From Myxococcales bacterium (GTDB taxonomy: Bacteria; Myxococcota_A; Polyangia; Polyangiales; Ga0077539): a stretch of DNA of 64,000 bases. Location of the stretch: contig JAEUKI010000035.1 in assembly GCA_016793325.1 (NCBI GenBank), positions 42,697-106,696 of the forward strand, given 5' to 3'. Numbering within the stretch: position 1 is the first letter of the stretch; every line of letters starts with the position of its first letter. Below are positions 16,342-25,036 of the stretch, one piece after another. The notes under the pieces were generated by a model. That model saw only the letters and a list, made by a program, of their open reading frames with translations. It had not been told where the DNA came from and made no database searches. A program made the translations under genes and the position numbers.

Positions 16342-17505
16342 TTATCGAGTCACCGTGCGAAACGCCCTCGCGAGCGCTGTCGCAGCCGCGGTCACGTCGT
16401 CGCGGGTCGTCGCGCGTCCGAGCGTCAAGCGCACCGTCGCGAGGGCGGAGGCGTCGTCGAGCCCCATCGCGACGAGGACGCCCGAGGGCCTCTCGTGTCC
16501 GTCGTGGCACGCCGAGCCTGTCGAGGCCGCGATCTCGGGGCACGCCGCGAGCAGCGCCGTCGCGGACGCGCCGATGAACCGGACGCTCAGCGTGTTGGGG
16601 AGCCGCGGAGCGCCGTCCCCGTTGAGCGCCGCGCCGGGGCACGCCGCTCGAATGTGTGACCACAATTCGTCACGGAGGGAGGCGACGCGAGCGGACTCTC
16701 GTTCGAGGTCGCGCTGGGCCGCGGCGCACGCGGCGCCGAGGGCGACGACGTAGGGGACGTTCTCGGTTCCCGGGCGCAGGCCGCGCTCGTGCGAGGCGCC
16801 GTAGGCGATCGGGCCGACGAGCGAGCCGCGGACCGAGCGACGGACGTAGAGCGCTCCGACGCCCTTTGGCGCATAGAGCTTGTGCCCCGCGATCGACAGC
16901 AAATCGACGGAGAGATCCCGCACCGAGACGCGCACCTTGCCGACGCTCTGCGCGGCGTCGCAGTGGACGACGGCGCCCGCGGCGCGCGCGAGGGCCGCGA
17001 GCGCTGCGACCGGCTGCAGCACGCCCGTCTCGTTGTTGGCGTGCATCACGGTCACGAGCGCGGTCGTCGCGTCGATCACGCCCGCGGCCTCGTCGAGCCG
17101 CGCGCGGCCATCGGGGCTCACGCCCACGCGAACCAGCGAAAATCCCCGCGATTCGAGCGCCGCGCAGGTCTTGTCCGTCGCCGGGTGCTCGATCGTCGTC
17201 GTCACGATCCGGCGGCGCGTCGCGCGCGCGGGGTCGCGGAGCGCTCGCTCGGCGGTCCCCACGATGGCGAGGTTGTTCGACTCGGTGCAGCCCGAGGTGA
17301 ACACGATTTCATCGGGCTCGCAGTCGACGAGGGAGGCGACCTGCGCTCGCGCGAGATCCACCGCGGATTTCGCGCGCTGTCCGTACACATGACCGCTCGA
17401 CGGGTTGCCGAAGTGCTCGCGGAGGTACGGGAGCATCGCGTCGATCACCTCGTCGAGCACGGGCGTCGTCGCGTTGTAGTCGAGGTAGATCGGGCGCTCG
17501 GTCAT
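16342..17505 (-). CDS. cysteine desulfurase (NifS/IscS family, class V aminotransferase fold)
   Basis: A 387-residue PLP enzyme. The N-terminal YLDYNATTPVLDEV, then FTSGCTESNN, HANNETGVLQPV, the PLP lysine in SIAGHKLYAPKG and RPGTENVPYVVALG all match the family. The catalytic cysteine is in STGSACHDG near residue 325. The enzyme removes sulfur from L-cysteine for Fe-S cluster or thio-cofactor assembly. No iscU, iscA or regulator gene is adjacent, so this may be a stand-alone desulfurase, for example for tRNA thiolation (inference). It lies convergent with glyoxalase II and 18 bp downstream of the beta-helix lipoprotein gene on the same strand. Confidence 0.93.
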   Translation of the reverse strand: MTERPIYLDYNATTPVLDEVIDAMLPYLREHFGNPSSGHVYGQRAKSAVDLARAQVASLVDCEPDEIVFTSGCTESNNLAIVGTAERALRDPARATRRRIVTTTIEHPATDKTCAALESRGFSLVRVGVSPDGRARLDEAAGVIDATTALVTVMHANNETGVLQPVAALAALARAAGAVVHCDAAQSVGKVRVSVRDLSVDLLSIAGHKLYAPKGVGALYVRRSVRGSLVGPIAYGASHERGLRPGTENVPYVVALGAACAAAQRDLERESARVASLRDELWSHIRAACPGAALNGDGAPRLPNTLSVRFIGASATALLAACPEIAASTGSACHDGHERPSGVLVAMGLDDASALATVRLTLGRATTRDDVTAAATALARAFRTVTR

Positions 17506-17523
17506 GGGGGCAGAACGCGACGG

Positions 17524-19305
17524 TTATCGCACAGGCTGGAGCCCGATTCCGCGCATGGCGTAGGGGGACGACGGCGCGAGGCGAACGTCGTCGATCGGCG
17601 TCGGCAGCCGTCGCCACGCGGCGGGCGACATGTCCGGGCGCGCGTTGGTGTTGGCCGCGGTGCACTCGTACATCTCGCCGTTGTGCATGACCAACGCGCC
17701 GACGGCGTACATCATCGCGGGCATGCCCGGCGCGAGCGTCGCGCGGTCGGTCCACATTTCGAGCCGTCGCGTGGGAGCCGCAGGATATCCGCTGCGAACG
17801 AAGCTCACAGGGGTCACCGCGCCGTTGGTGTTTCCCGTCGCCGTGAGGCTCCCGCGCGTCCCTGCGCCGCCTGTGATCCCGTCGGTGATGCGACGCGAGC
17901 CCTCCCAGGTGTTGTCCGCGAGGGTGATCGCGCCCGCGAGCGTGCCCGCGAAGCGAATGACCACGCCGGGGTCGGTGGCCGTGGGGTTGAGCTGCGCGTA
18001 GCCGAAGTCCATTCCGCGAAAGAAATTGCGGCGAAGCGCGAGGGTGCCCTCGGCGGTGGTCGTTCCGCCGAAGTAGAGGCCGAGCGAGAGCGTGTCGGCG
18101 AAGTAGTTGTCTTCGATGCGCACCGCGCGCGCCGTGTCGCCGGGCTCTGTGCTGAAGAAATAGTTTCCGAGGGTCCCTGCCCCGCCCATCACGACGTTGT
18201 GGTGAACGAACACCGAGCCGCGGCGAAATTGCAGCTGCGTTCCGTTGTCCTGAAAATTGCCGAACGCCGCGCGCCAATCGATCGCGCCCCACGCGAACAC
18301 GTTGTGGTGAACCTCGGAGCCGTCCCCGAGGTTCTGCAGCTGCGTGGTCTCTGTTCCCGTGCGAATCACGCGGTTGTTGTAGACCTGCGTGCGCTCGGCG
18401 AGCGCGGACGGAGGCGCGCCCGTCCACCCGAAATAGAAGCCCTCGCTCTTGGTGTCGTGGATGTAGAGGTCGTGCAGCCGCACGTTTTCGAGGGGCATCG
18501 GCGTCATGCCCGCGGTCGTGTTGTTGATGCGAACGCCCGCGAACCCCGAGCGAGTAATCTCGAGAAAATCCAGCTCGAAGCTCGTCGCGTTGCTCACGCC
18601 GATGCCCATGTGCCCGCCGTTGAGGAAGATGTCGTCGCTGAGGATTCCGTAGCGGCCGCGGCTGTTGGCGTAGTCGTCGCAGTCGTGCCCGCGAAACGCG
18701 CTGTCGCCCGTGCGCGAGACCGGGTCGTAGCGACCCGTGATCACCCAGTTCGATCCGCCCGAGACCGCCCAGAGATAGCCTTGTGTGGATCCTGGGTTGG
18801 GACGAATCACGACCTGGCCGCCCGTGTTGGTGATCACCAACGGACGGTCCGGCGTTCGACGCGGGAGATTGCCGAGGTTGATCAGCGTGTAGCGACCCGC
18901 GGGGATGTACAGGCGCTGCAGCGTCGCCCAGTTGACCGTCGAGAACCGCGCTTGAACGTCGGGCACATAGAGCTCGCCCTGCGCGTTGGGCCCCGGAAGC
19001 GTGAAGGTCTCTGTGGCCATTCCCCAGCGGCCCGTCGGAGCGCACGCGCCCATCGCAGCGTCGCTCGGCGTCCCTGTGTCCTGAGGAGCGCTCGCGTCCG
19101 ACGCGTCGATCGGATTGGTCGCGTCGATGGGGGTCGTCGCGTCGTCGCGCGCGTCGAGGGGCAGCGCAGCGTCGTCGCTCGAACGCACGTCCGACGCGCT
19201 GTCGCCCGCGTTGGACGAGCCATCGAGCGAGCCGTCGCTCGAGCCCGAAGGACCGCCGCACGCGATCAATACCCCCGCGAAGACCAGCCACGAAGCGTTT
19301 CGCAT
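17524..19305 (-). CDS. right-handed beta-helix lipoprotein with C-terminal CBM5/12-like module
   Basis: A 593-residue predicted lipoprotein (lipobox LIAC near residue 16). Residues about 20-85 are an Asp/Ser/Ala-rich linker. The central region (about 110-500) has repeating short hydrophobic strands with N-x-x-I/V patterns (LHDLYIHDTKSEGFYFG, VHHNVFAWGAIDW, VRIEDNYFADTLSLGLYFG), typical of right-handed parallel beta-helix (PbH1) proteins such as polysaccharide lyases and pectinases. The end, YAVGALVMHNGEMYECTAAN followed by a Trp (AAWRRL), resembles a chitin/cellulose-binding CBM5/12 fold. An outer-surface polysaccharide-binding or degrading protein is likely; catalytic residues cannot be assigned by eye. 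Confidence 0.8.
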   Translation of the reverse strand: MRNASWLVFAGVLIACGGPSGSSDGSLDGSSNAGDSASDVRSSDDAALPLDARDDATTPIDATNPIDASDASAPQDTGTPSDAAMGACAPTGRWGMATETFTLPGPNAQGELYVPDVQARFSTVNWATLQRLYIPAGRYTLINLGNLPRRTPDRPLVITNTGGQVVIRPNPGSTQGYLWAVSGGSNWVITGRYDPVSRTGDSAFRGHDCDDYANSRGRYGILSDDIFLNGGHMGIGVSNATSFELDFLEITRSGFAGVRINNTTAGMTPMPLENVRLHDLYIHDTKSEGFYFGWTGAPPSALAERTQVYNNRVIRTGTETTQLQNLGDGSEVHHNVFAWGAIDWRAAFGNFQDNGTQLQFRRGSVFVHHNVVMGGAGTLGNYFFSTEPGDTARAVRIEDNYFADTLSLGLYFGGTTTAEGTLALRRNFFRGMDFGYAQLNPTATDPGVVIRFAGTLAGAITLADNTWEGSRRITDGITGGAGTRGSLTATGNTNGAVTPVSFVRSGYPAAPTRRLEMWTDRATLAPGMPAMMYAVGALVMHNGEMYECTAANTNARPDMSPAAWRRLPTPIDDVRLAPSSPYAMRGIGLQPVR

Positions 19306-19408
19306 GACCGCATCGTTTCACGGCTCGATGACGCGCGTCGATGCTGTGATTCGCGCGGCTCGCGCGACGAGAAGGACCTACACAGCCACCAGACTCACGA
19401 GGGGCATC

Positions 19409-19538
19409 GGTAGCCTCACAGGCTGGCCGGGCGCCCGGGCCCGAATTCGACTAAGTCTCGCTCGGTTCAAAGAGCGACGTTCCGCGACTTAGTCGAATTC
19501 GGGCCCGGGCGCCCGAAGCCAGCCAAGAACAGGCTACC
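19409..19538. repeat. long near-perfect inverted repeat (about 130 bp), possible MITE/REP-like element
   Basis: A 30-bp arm at 19428-19457 is perfectly complementary to 19486-19515, with a 28-base loop. The pairing extends outward: GGCTGGC at 19421-19427 matches GCCAGCC at 19518-19524, and GGTAGCCT at 19409-19416 matches AGGCTACC at 19531-19538. The arms are rich in nested small palindromes (GGGCGCCC, GGGCCC, GAATTC). It sits between divergently transcribed genes, so it is not a simple terminator. A non-autonomous mobile element, a repeat of REP type or a regulatory cruciform are the options. Confidence 0.8.
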
Positions 19539-19701
19539 CTGCGCAGAACGTCGCACTTCGAAGTCCCGCCCGACGCGACGTCGGGCGTGTGCTCGAGGCA
19601 CGAAGGCTGATTGTGTGGGTCCCTCTCGACGCGCGAGCGCCGCGAGGTGCTCGAACGAGACCACAACCGAGCGACTCGTCGCAATCCAGTTCGAGGTGGT
19701 G

Positions 19702-19713
19702 GGCGTATACGCC
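19702..19713. promoter_or_regulatory. 12-bp palindrome upstream of TonB receptor, possible operator
   Basis: GGCGTATACGCC is a perfect palindrome ending 32 bp before the GTG start at 19746. A position this close to the start of a TonB receptor operon is where a metal- or nutrient-responsive repressor could bind. This is inference only; it does not match a Fur box. Confidence 0.3.
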
Positions 19714-19745
19714 TCCGTCATTCGGTGCTACGACTTCAACCTTCG

Positions 19746-21860
19746 GTGACACGCCAGACTTTCGACCATGCGAACCTGCTGTTCGTCGGTGCGATCGCGC
19801 TCTGGCCGGGCGTCGTGTCGGCGCAGTCGCGGGGGGCGACCGAAGGGCAGACACCGACGCGACCGAGGGCGTCACGGGGCACTACGCCGGAGCCCGCAGA
19901 GTTGGCTACGACGATTCGTGCGCGAGCGCGAAGGAGCGCCCCGATCGAGAGCTCGATCGACGTGCAGGAGCTGAGGGCCGTTCCCCGCGGCGGGGCGGCG
20001 GATCTTCTGGCGTTGGCGCCAGGGTTCTTTCTGTCGCAGCACGGCGGCGAGGGAAAAGCGCACCAGTTGTTTCTGCGCGGCTTCGACGCGGAGCACGGGC
20101 AGGACGTCGAGTTCACCGTCGCGGGCGCGCCCGTCAACGACGTGTCCAACGGGCACGGACAGGGCTACGCGGACCTCAACTTCTTGATCCCCGAGGTCGT
20201 CGATCGGCTCAACGTGATCGAGGGACCGTACGACCCGCAGCAAGGTGATTTCGCGGTCGCGGCGAGCGCTCGGTTGGACCTCGGCGTTCGCGAGCGCGGG
20301 CTGCTCGTCCGAGGCCAGTACGGCAGCTTCGACGCGATGCGCGCGGTGGCCGTGTGGGCTCCTCGCGGGGCGTCCAACGAGACCTTCGTCGCGGCCGAGC
20401 TCGGGCGCTCCAACGGGTTCGGCCCCTCGCGCGCGTCGCAGCGCGCCGCGGCGATCGCGCAGTACCAGCGCAGCTTCTCGACGCCCAACGGCAGCGTGAG
20501 CGTGCGGGCCACGCTGCAGTCGTACGCGGGCTCGTGGCAGAGCGCGGGGCTCGTTCGAGAGCCTGATTTTCTCGCGGGAACGCAGGGCTTCTTCGACACG
20601 CTCGACCCGCGACAGGGGGGCTTCTCTGCGCGGCACGGCGGCGTGACCGAGGTGCGCTTTCGTCACGGAGCCCTCGAAGGGAGCCTGCGCGCGTGGGTGA
20701 CCCGTCGTGAATTTCGTGTGCGCGAAAACTACACGGGCTTCTTGCTCGACGCGCGCGGAGATCGCTACGAGCAGCGGTACGAAGCGACGTCGTTCGGCCT
20801 CGACGCGGACGTCCGGCAGCCGCTGCTCTCGTGGTTGACCGCGCGCGGAGGCGCGTACGCGCGGCACGACGTGACGACGCAGTCGATGAATCGCATGCGG
20901 TTCATGGACGACCTCTTGTACCGCCGAGACATCGACGCGGACGTCAACGCGACGGACATCGCGCTGTGGGGAGAGCTCGAGGCGAGGCCGCTCCCGTGGC
21001 TCGAGATTCACGCGGGCGTTCGCGCGGACGGGCTGGCCTACCAGATCGATGATCGACTGCCGCGCTCGGGCTCGATGGAGCCGCGCGGGCGACGGGACGC
21101 GCAGGGCATTCACGTCGGGCCCAAGGCGAGCGTGCGCGCGCGCATGGGCCGAGGATGGAGCGCGGAGCTCGCGTACGGAAAGGGCTTTCGCTCGCCGCAA
21201 GCGACGACGCTCGGCCAGGGAGAAAACGCTCCGTTCGCGACGGTGCACTCGGGCGAAGGCGCGCTTCGGTACACGGGTCTCCGCGGCAGCGCGACGGTCT
21301 CGGGCTTCGTGACGCACGTCGATCGCGACCTCGTGTTCGACCCGGTGCTCGGGCAGAATCTTCCGGTGGTGGGCGCGGAGGCGACGACGCGCTTCGGGGC
21401 GAGCGCGCAAGCGAGGCTCGCGCCCATTCGAGGGTTGGCGCTGCTCGCGAGCGGGACGTACGCGCGGGCGACGTTCGATCGAACGGGGCTGTCGGTCCCG
21501 TATGTTCCATCGCTGGTGCTGCGGGTGGACGGGGCGTTCGAGCGAGAAATCGCCCGCGTGCGAAACGTCCCAGTGCGCATCGCCGTAGGCGTAGGGAGCT
21601 CGCTCGTCGGCTACCGGGCGCTGCCCTTCAGCGAACGATCGGACGCTGTGTTCTTGCTCGACGCAGGCGCGTCGGTGCGCGTGGGCTTCGTCGAGGTCGG
21701 CGTGAAGGTTCGCAACGTGTTCGACGCGCGGTGGCGAGACGCGCAGTTCAACTATCCGAGCGATTGGGACGCGGGGCCTGCTGGGTCGCGCGTCCCTGTG
21801 AGGCACTTTACCGCGGGCCGGCCGTTGAGCGCGGACGCGACCTTGGCGGTGATCTTGTGA
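19746..21860 (+). CDS. TonB-dependent outer membrane receptor
   Basis: A 704-residue protein from the GTG at 19746, which gives a signal peptide ending around VVSAQ. No ATG in frame fits. The plug domain (about residues 55-180) has IDVQELRAVPRGGAADLLAL, then FLSQHGGEGKAHQLFLRGFD and VNVIEGP-like RLNVIEGPYDPQQGDFAVA, which are TonB-receptor plug hallmarks. The rest is a beta-barrel with alternating aromatic strands, ending VRNVFDARWRD and a terminal LAVIL. The HGxGKAHQLFLRGFDAEHGQD stretch marks a distinct receptor subgroup whose ligand I cannot name. The stop is 8 bp before the next gene, so it heads an operon with two secreted proteins, likely involved in uptake of the same ligand. Confidence 0.88.
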   Translation: MTRQTFDHANLLFVGAIALWPGVVSAQSRGATEGQTPTRPRASRGTTPEPAELATTIRARARRSAPIESSIDVQELRAVPRGGAADLLALAPGFFLSQHGGEGKAHQLFLRGFDAEHGQDVEFTVAGAPVNDVSNGHGQGYADLNFLIPEVVDRLNVIEGPYDPQQGDFAVAASARLDLGVRERGLLVRGQYGSFDAMRAVAVWAPRGASNETFVAAELGRSNGFGPSRASQRAAAIAQYQRSFSTPNGSVSVRATLQSYAGSWQSAGLVREPDFLAGTQGFFDTLDPRQGGFSARHGGVTEVRFRHGALEGSLRAWVTRREFRVRENYTGFLLDARGDRYEQRYEATSFGLDADVRQPLLSWLTARGGAYARHDVTTQSMNRMRFMDDLLYRRDIDADVNATDIALWGELEARPLPWLEIHAGVRADGLAYQIDDRLPRSGSMEPRGRRDAQGIHVGPKASVRARMGRGWSAELAYGKGFRSPQATTLGQGENAPFATVHSGEGALRYTGLRGSATVSGFVTHVDRDLVFDPVLGQNLPVVGAEATTRFGASAQARLAPIRGLALLASGTYARATFDRTGLSVPYVPSLVLRVDGAFEREIARVRNVPVRIAVGVGSSLVGYRALPFSERSDAVFLLDAGASVRVGFVEVGVKVRNVFDARWRDAQFNYPSDWDAGPAGSRVPVRHFTAGRPLSADATLAVIL

Positions 21861-21868
21861 GGGAGACG

Positions 21869-22714
21869 ATGGACGCGACGAAGTCAGTGACGAAGTGTAC
21901 GCCGCGCTCGAAGCGTTGGGCGTCGTGGGCGCTTGTCGCGACGGCGTTTTCGATGGTGACCGCGTTTCAGTGCGCGCCGATCACGACGGGCGGAGCGCGC
22001 ACCAGTATTCGAGCGACCCTCGAAGGAGCGCTCCCCGTGGCCGCGACGAGCGCGGGCTGGAGCGTCACGTACGAGCAAGCGCTGCTCAGCGTCGACACGA
22101 TTCGCTGGCACACGGGCAACCCGGTGTACGAGGCGCGCGCGCGGACGCAGCAGCGTCGCGCTCGCGATTGGATGCGGTATTTCTCAGTCGGAACAGCGTA
22201 CGCGCACCCGGGTCACTACACGCCCGGCGAGGCCCTCGCGGACACCGCACCGCTCCGCGTGTTCGACTTGCTCGGCGCTCCGACGCAGCTCGGGATCATC
22301 GGAGCCGTCACGGGCACGAGCAACTCGGCGTCGTTGCAGCTGCGTCCCGCGGACGCCGCGCGCGTGGCGGGCACCGCGCTCGGCGCGAACAACACGCTGC
22401 GCGTGCAAGGGACCGCGAGCAAAGAGGGCGTCACGGTGCGCTTTCGCGCGGAGCTTCCCGACGCGATCGACATCGATGGATCGCCCGCGCATGGAGAAAT
22501 CACCGCCGACGGAGCGACGGAGTTTCGCGTCGTGATCGACCTCGGCGCGTGGATCGATCGAGCAGATTTTTCCACGCTCGCAAACGTCAGCGCGGGGAGC
22601 GACGGAGTGGTCGACGTTCCCGCTACGGCGCAGGTGAGAAACGCGCTATTCCGTGGCGCGAGCAACGGCGCGGCGTACCGCTTCGCGGTGCGCGTGCCGA
22701 ACATGGGACAGTAG
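21869..22714 (+). CDS. exported protein of unknown function in TonB operon
   Basis: A 281-residue protein; GGGAG lies directly before the ATG at 21869. The N-terminal hydrophobic segment (SWALVATAFSMVTAFQC) could be a signal peptide with a lipobox-like end. The mature part is beta-rich. A short His/Tyr segment YAHPGHYTPGEALAD (about residues 110-125) looks like a metal-ligand site, and the domain around TLRVQGTASKEGVTVRFRAEL recalls MbnP-like periplasmic copper-associated proteins, though I am not certain. It follows the TonB receptor by 8 bp. A periplasmic or surface partner of the receptor is the best guess. Confidence 0.7.
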   Translation: MDATKSVTKCTPRSKRWASWALVATAFSMVTAFQCAPITTGGARTSIRATLEGALPVAATSAGWSVTYEQALLSVDTIRWHTGNPVYEARARTQQRRARDWMRYFSVGTAYAHPGHYTPGEALADTAPLRVFDLLGAPTQLGIIGAVTGTSNSASLQLRPADAARVAGTALGANNTLRVQGTASKEGVTVRFRAELPDAIDIDGSPAHGEITADGATEFRVVIDLGAWIDRADFSTLANVSAGSDGVVDVPATAQVRNALFRGASNGAAYRFAVRVPNMGQ

Positions 22715-22722
22715 CGACCGAG

Positions 22723-22742
22723 GGTCGAACACACGTTCGACC
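22723..22742. other. 8-bp perfect stem-loop between operon genes
   Basis: GGTCGAAC at 22723-22730 pairs with GTTCGACC at 22735-22742 around a four-base loop. It lies 9 bp after the stop of the second TonB-operon gene and about 50 bp before the third. No T-run follows, so partial termination, mRNA stabilisation or processing are all possible. Confidence 0.45.
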
Positions 22743-22793
22743 AACGGAATTGCTGCGCAAATCAGTAGCACGAAAATCATGAAGGTAGCATCC

Positions 22794-23675
22794 ATGAAGA
22801 CCAACAAACTCTTGGCGCTCTCGCTCCTCGTCGTGACCGCGTGCGGCGCTCCGTCGAACAACAGCGACGCGAGCGTGGACGTGCCGACGACGCCCGCTGG
22901 CTCGGGCTCGATCGCCGTCAACGTGTGGGGCGAGGACTACGTCGCGAACGAGATCCCAGCGGCGGACGTCGAGGACGGATGGCGCATCCAGTTCTCGAAG
23001 TTCTACGTGCACATCTCGAACATCCAGTTCGGCGCGACAGGATCGACGCAGCGAAACACGCTGCTCGCGACAGGGCGCGTGTTCGACCTGAAGCAAGCGC
23101 CCATGCCGCTGACGATCGGCGTCGCGACGGGCGTCGAAGCGCGCAGGCAAGACATCGTGCAGTTCGAGCTCAGCACGACGGCGGCCAACTCGATCGCGCA
23201 CAACATCAGCGAGAGCGAGCTCACGATGATGAAGACCAACCGCTACGCGCTCTACGTCGAGGGGACCGCGACGCACCCGATGCAGGGGATGTACTCGTTT
23301 CGCTGGGGATTCTCCACGTCGACGCGCTTCACCAACTGCCAAGACGACATGGGCGCGCGGGGCATCGTCGTCACGAGCGGCGCGACGCCGTCCAACGCGC
23401 AGGTCACGATTCACGCGGATCACCTCTTCTACGACGGCCTGCAAAACTCCGACGCCAAGGTGCGCTTCAACGCGATCGCCGGCGCCGATCGCAACATGGA
23501 CCGCATGATCTCGCTCGACGAGCTCGCGATGGTGGACCTCACGACGCTCCCGATGGGGCAGTACCGGACGGGCTCCGCGCCGAACGTCAACAACCTGCGC
23601 GACTTCGTGACCGCGCTCGTCGGGACCGTGGGCCACTTCAACGGCGAAGGGCACTGCGACGAGATGCGCTTCTGA
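22794..23675 (+). CDS. predicted lipoprotein of unknown function, TonB-operon partner
   Basis: A 293-residue lipoprotein (signal peptide KLLALSLLVVTAC). The ATG at 22794 has AAGGTAG upstream; an in-frame ATG at 22779 is the alternative. The mature protein begins with an Asp/Asn/Ser spacer and then a beta-sandwich-like domain (GSIAVNVWGEDYV, WRIQFSKFYVHISNIQFG, VQFELSTT). This layout resembles MbnP-type or DUF4382-like periplasmic ligand-binding proteins. Later residues include a conserved-looking HADHLFYDGL and a calcium-loop-like DRNMDRMISLDEL (EF-hand pattern D-x-N-x-D-x-x-I-x-x-x-E). It may bind metal. Neighbour genes suggest a joint uptake or surface-capture role. Confidence 0.7.
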   Translation: MKTNKLLALSLLVVTACGAPSNNSDASVDVPTTPAGSGSIAVNVWGEDYVANEIPAADVEDGWRIQFSKFYVHISNIQFGATGSTQRNTLLATGRVFDLKQAPMPLTIGVATGVEARRQDIVQFELSTTAANSIAHNISESELTMMKTNRYALYVEGTATHPMQGMYSFRWGFSTSTRFTNCQDDMGARGIVVTSGATPSNAQVTIHADHLFYDGLQNSDAKVRFNAIAGADRNMDRMISLDELAMVDLTTLPMGQYRTGSAPNVNNLRDFVTALVGTVGHFNGEGHCDEMRF

Positions 23676-23707
23676 GCGCGCGGGACTCTCGGGCCGCGCC
23701 CGCGCGC
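23676..23707. terminator. GC-rich hairpin after TonB operon
   Basis: GCGCGCGGG at 23676-23684 pairs with CCCGCGCGC at 23699-23707 (9 bp, 14-base loop), directly after the stop codon at 23675. There is no U-tract, as is common in very GC-rich genomes, so termination is plausible but unproven. It separates the TonB operon from the EEP-hydrolase gene. Confidence 0.4.
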
Positions 23708-23735
23708 AGCGATTGTGATACATCCCTGCGCAGCC

Positions 23736-25025
23736 ATGCGCGCCGTGCTTCGCTCGCTTTCTGTGATCGCCCTCGCCTCCCTCGCGTCGAGCTGCGGAAA
23801 GGCGCCGACGCCCATCGGCGCAGCGGCGGAAGACAGCGCTCCCCTCGCGAGCTCGCCGTTGTTCGCGCACTACCAGGGCGCGCTCTCGGGCGCGACGACG
23901 GTCGGTGAGCTCTTCACCAACACGCTGAGCTTCTCGGCGAAGCCCACGCCGACGGCGCTGCTCTCGGGGATCCAAGCGGCGAACCCCGCGCCGGCGGCGA
24001 ACGCGGTTCCCCTGAGCTTTCTCAGCTACAACGTGGGGCTCCTCGACGTGCAGCTCTTCGGCCTCGTGCAGTACGCGCGCACGCCGGACCTCGAGGTGCG
24101 CGCGCAGATCATGGCGCAACAAGTGCTGAGCCAGGGCTACGACGTGATCGGTCTGCAAGAGCTCTGGCGCCGCGTCGACGTCGATCGCTTTCGCGAAGCC
24201 GCGTCGCGCATGGGCTACTGGATGGTGACCTCGTCGCGCGCGGGCTACACCGATGGCCTCGCGATCCTCGTGAAGACGTCGGTCGCGGCGGCGCCCACGA
24301 TCGTTCGGCACGAGCCGTTCAGCGAGATCTCGTCGAACGAGTTCTACCCGGCCAACGGATACAGCCGCGGGTTTCTGTCGGCGCGCTTCGAGCACGCGAC
24401 GATCGGGCCCATCAACGTGTACGTGACGCACACGGCGGCGTTTCCCTCGGCGTACAAGCTGCGAATGTCGCACGCGCGCGAGCTCGGGCTGCACGCGCGA
24501 CGCAACGTTCCCGAGGCCGAGCTCTTGTTCGTGATGGGCGACCTCAACGCCGCGCCCTACTACAAGACCGACGTGTGGGCTCTGCCGAACAACGGCCGCG
24601 AGCCCGACTGGTTCGCCAACACGCTCTCGTACCCGGTGATGATGCACTACACGGGCACGACGGACCTCGCAATCCGCGGCCGCTCTGCGATGGACGCGCT
24701 CGCGGACATCACGCAGGGAGACATGGTTCCCAACAACCCTGCGACGTCGTTGACGACGCCCTTCGGCGACGCGTCGTACTGCGCGAGCACGCCGAACACG
24801 ACGTTTACTGCGACGGATTGCAACTCGATGTACTTCGCGCAGTACGCGGCGACGGAGTTTCCCGCGAGGCTCGACTACGTGCTCGGCCGCGACACGACGG
24901 GCCGCATCAACGTCGAGTCGAGCCGCGTCGCGTTCACCGCGCCAGTGATGTACGCGGACGGGCGCATGGGCCCGCTCAGCGATCACTACGGACAAGAAGT
25001 GCGAACGCGCATCGCCCCGCGCTGA
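23736..25025 (+). CDS. exported endonuclease/exonuclease/phosphatase-fold hydrolase (sphingomyelinase-like)
   Basis: A 429-residue predicted lipoprotein (lipobox ASSC). The EEP-superfamily elements appear in order: FLSYNVGLLD, VIGLQELWRR (metal-binding Glu), YVTHTAAF, MGDLNAAPYYKTD, RLDYVLGRD and the terminal SDHYGQEV (catalytic Asp-His). This order and the secreted location fit neutral sphingomyelinase/phospholipase C-like or nuclease members of the family. Substrate cannot be fixed from motifs alone. The ATG at 23736 is preferred over one at 23715 because it starts immediately before the signal peptide. It is separated from the TonB operon by a hairpin and may be independent. Confidence 0.85.
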   Translation: MRAVLRSLSVIALASLASSCGKAPTPIGAAAEDSAPLASSPLFAHYQGALSGATTVGELFTNTLSFSAKPTPTALLSGIQAANPAPAANAVPLSFLSYNVGLLDVQLFGLVQYARTPDLEVRAQIMAQQVLSQGYDVIGLQELWRRVDVDRFREAASRMGYWMVTSSRAGYTDGLAILVKTSVAAAPTIVRHEPFSEISSNEFYPANGYSRGFLSARFEHATIGPINVYVTHTAAFPSAYKLRMSHARELGLHARRNVPEAELLFVMGDLNAAPYYKTDVWALPNNGREPDWFANTLSYPVMMHYTGTTDLAIRGRSAMDALADITQGDMVPNNPATSLTTPFGDASYCASTPNTTFTATDCNSMYFAQYAATEFPARLDYVLGRDTTGRINVESSRVAFTAPVMYADGRMGPLSDHYGQEVRTRIAPR

Positions 25026-25036
25026 GCGAGCGCGGG

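Larger units (their letters stand above)
19306..19745. other. 440-bp divergent intergenic region with large inverted repeat
   Basis: This gap separates the leftward beta-helix gene from the rightward TonB receptor gene. It holds the long inverted repeat at 19409-19538, a small GC hairpin (GCCCGAC ... GTCGGGC around 19568-19587) and the 12-bp palindrome at 19702-19713. No convincing protein-coding frame or RNA gene is seen. It presumably contains promoters for both flanking genes. Confidence 0.7.

Noticed and set aside
16789..19413. 874-codon open frame on the + strand
   Set aside because: It is antisense to the cysteine desulfurase and beta-helix genes and has Arg/Val/Glu/Ala-rich composition typical of shadow frames in GC-rich DNA.
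19421..19524. Vector or linker contamination suggested by EcoRI/ApaI/SmaI-like sites
   Set aside because: The sites are part of two mirror-image arms with matching flanks in both directions, which fits a genomic inverted repeat better than a polylinker.
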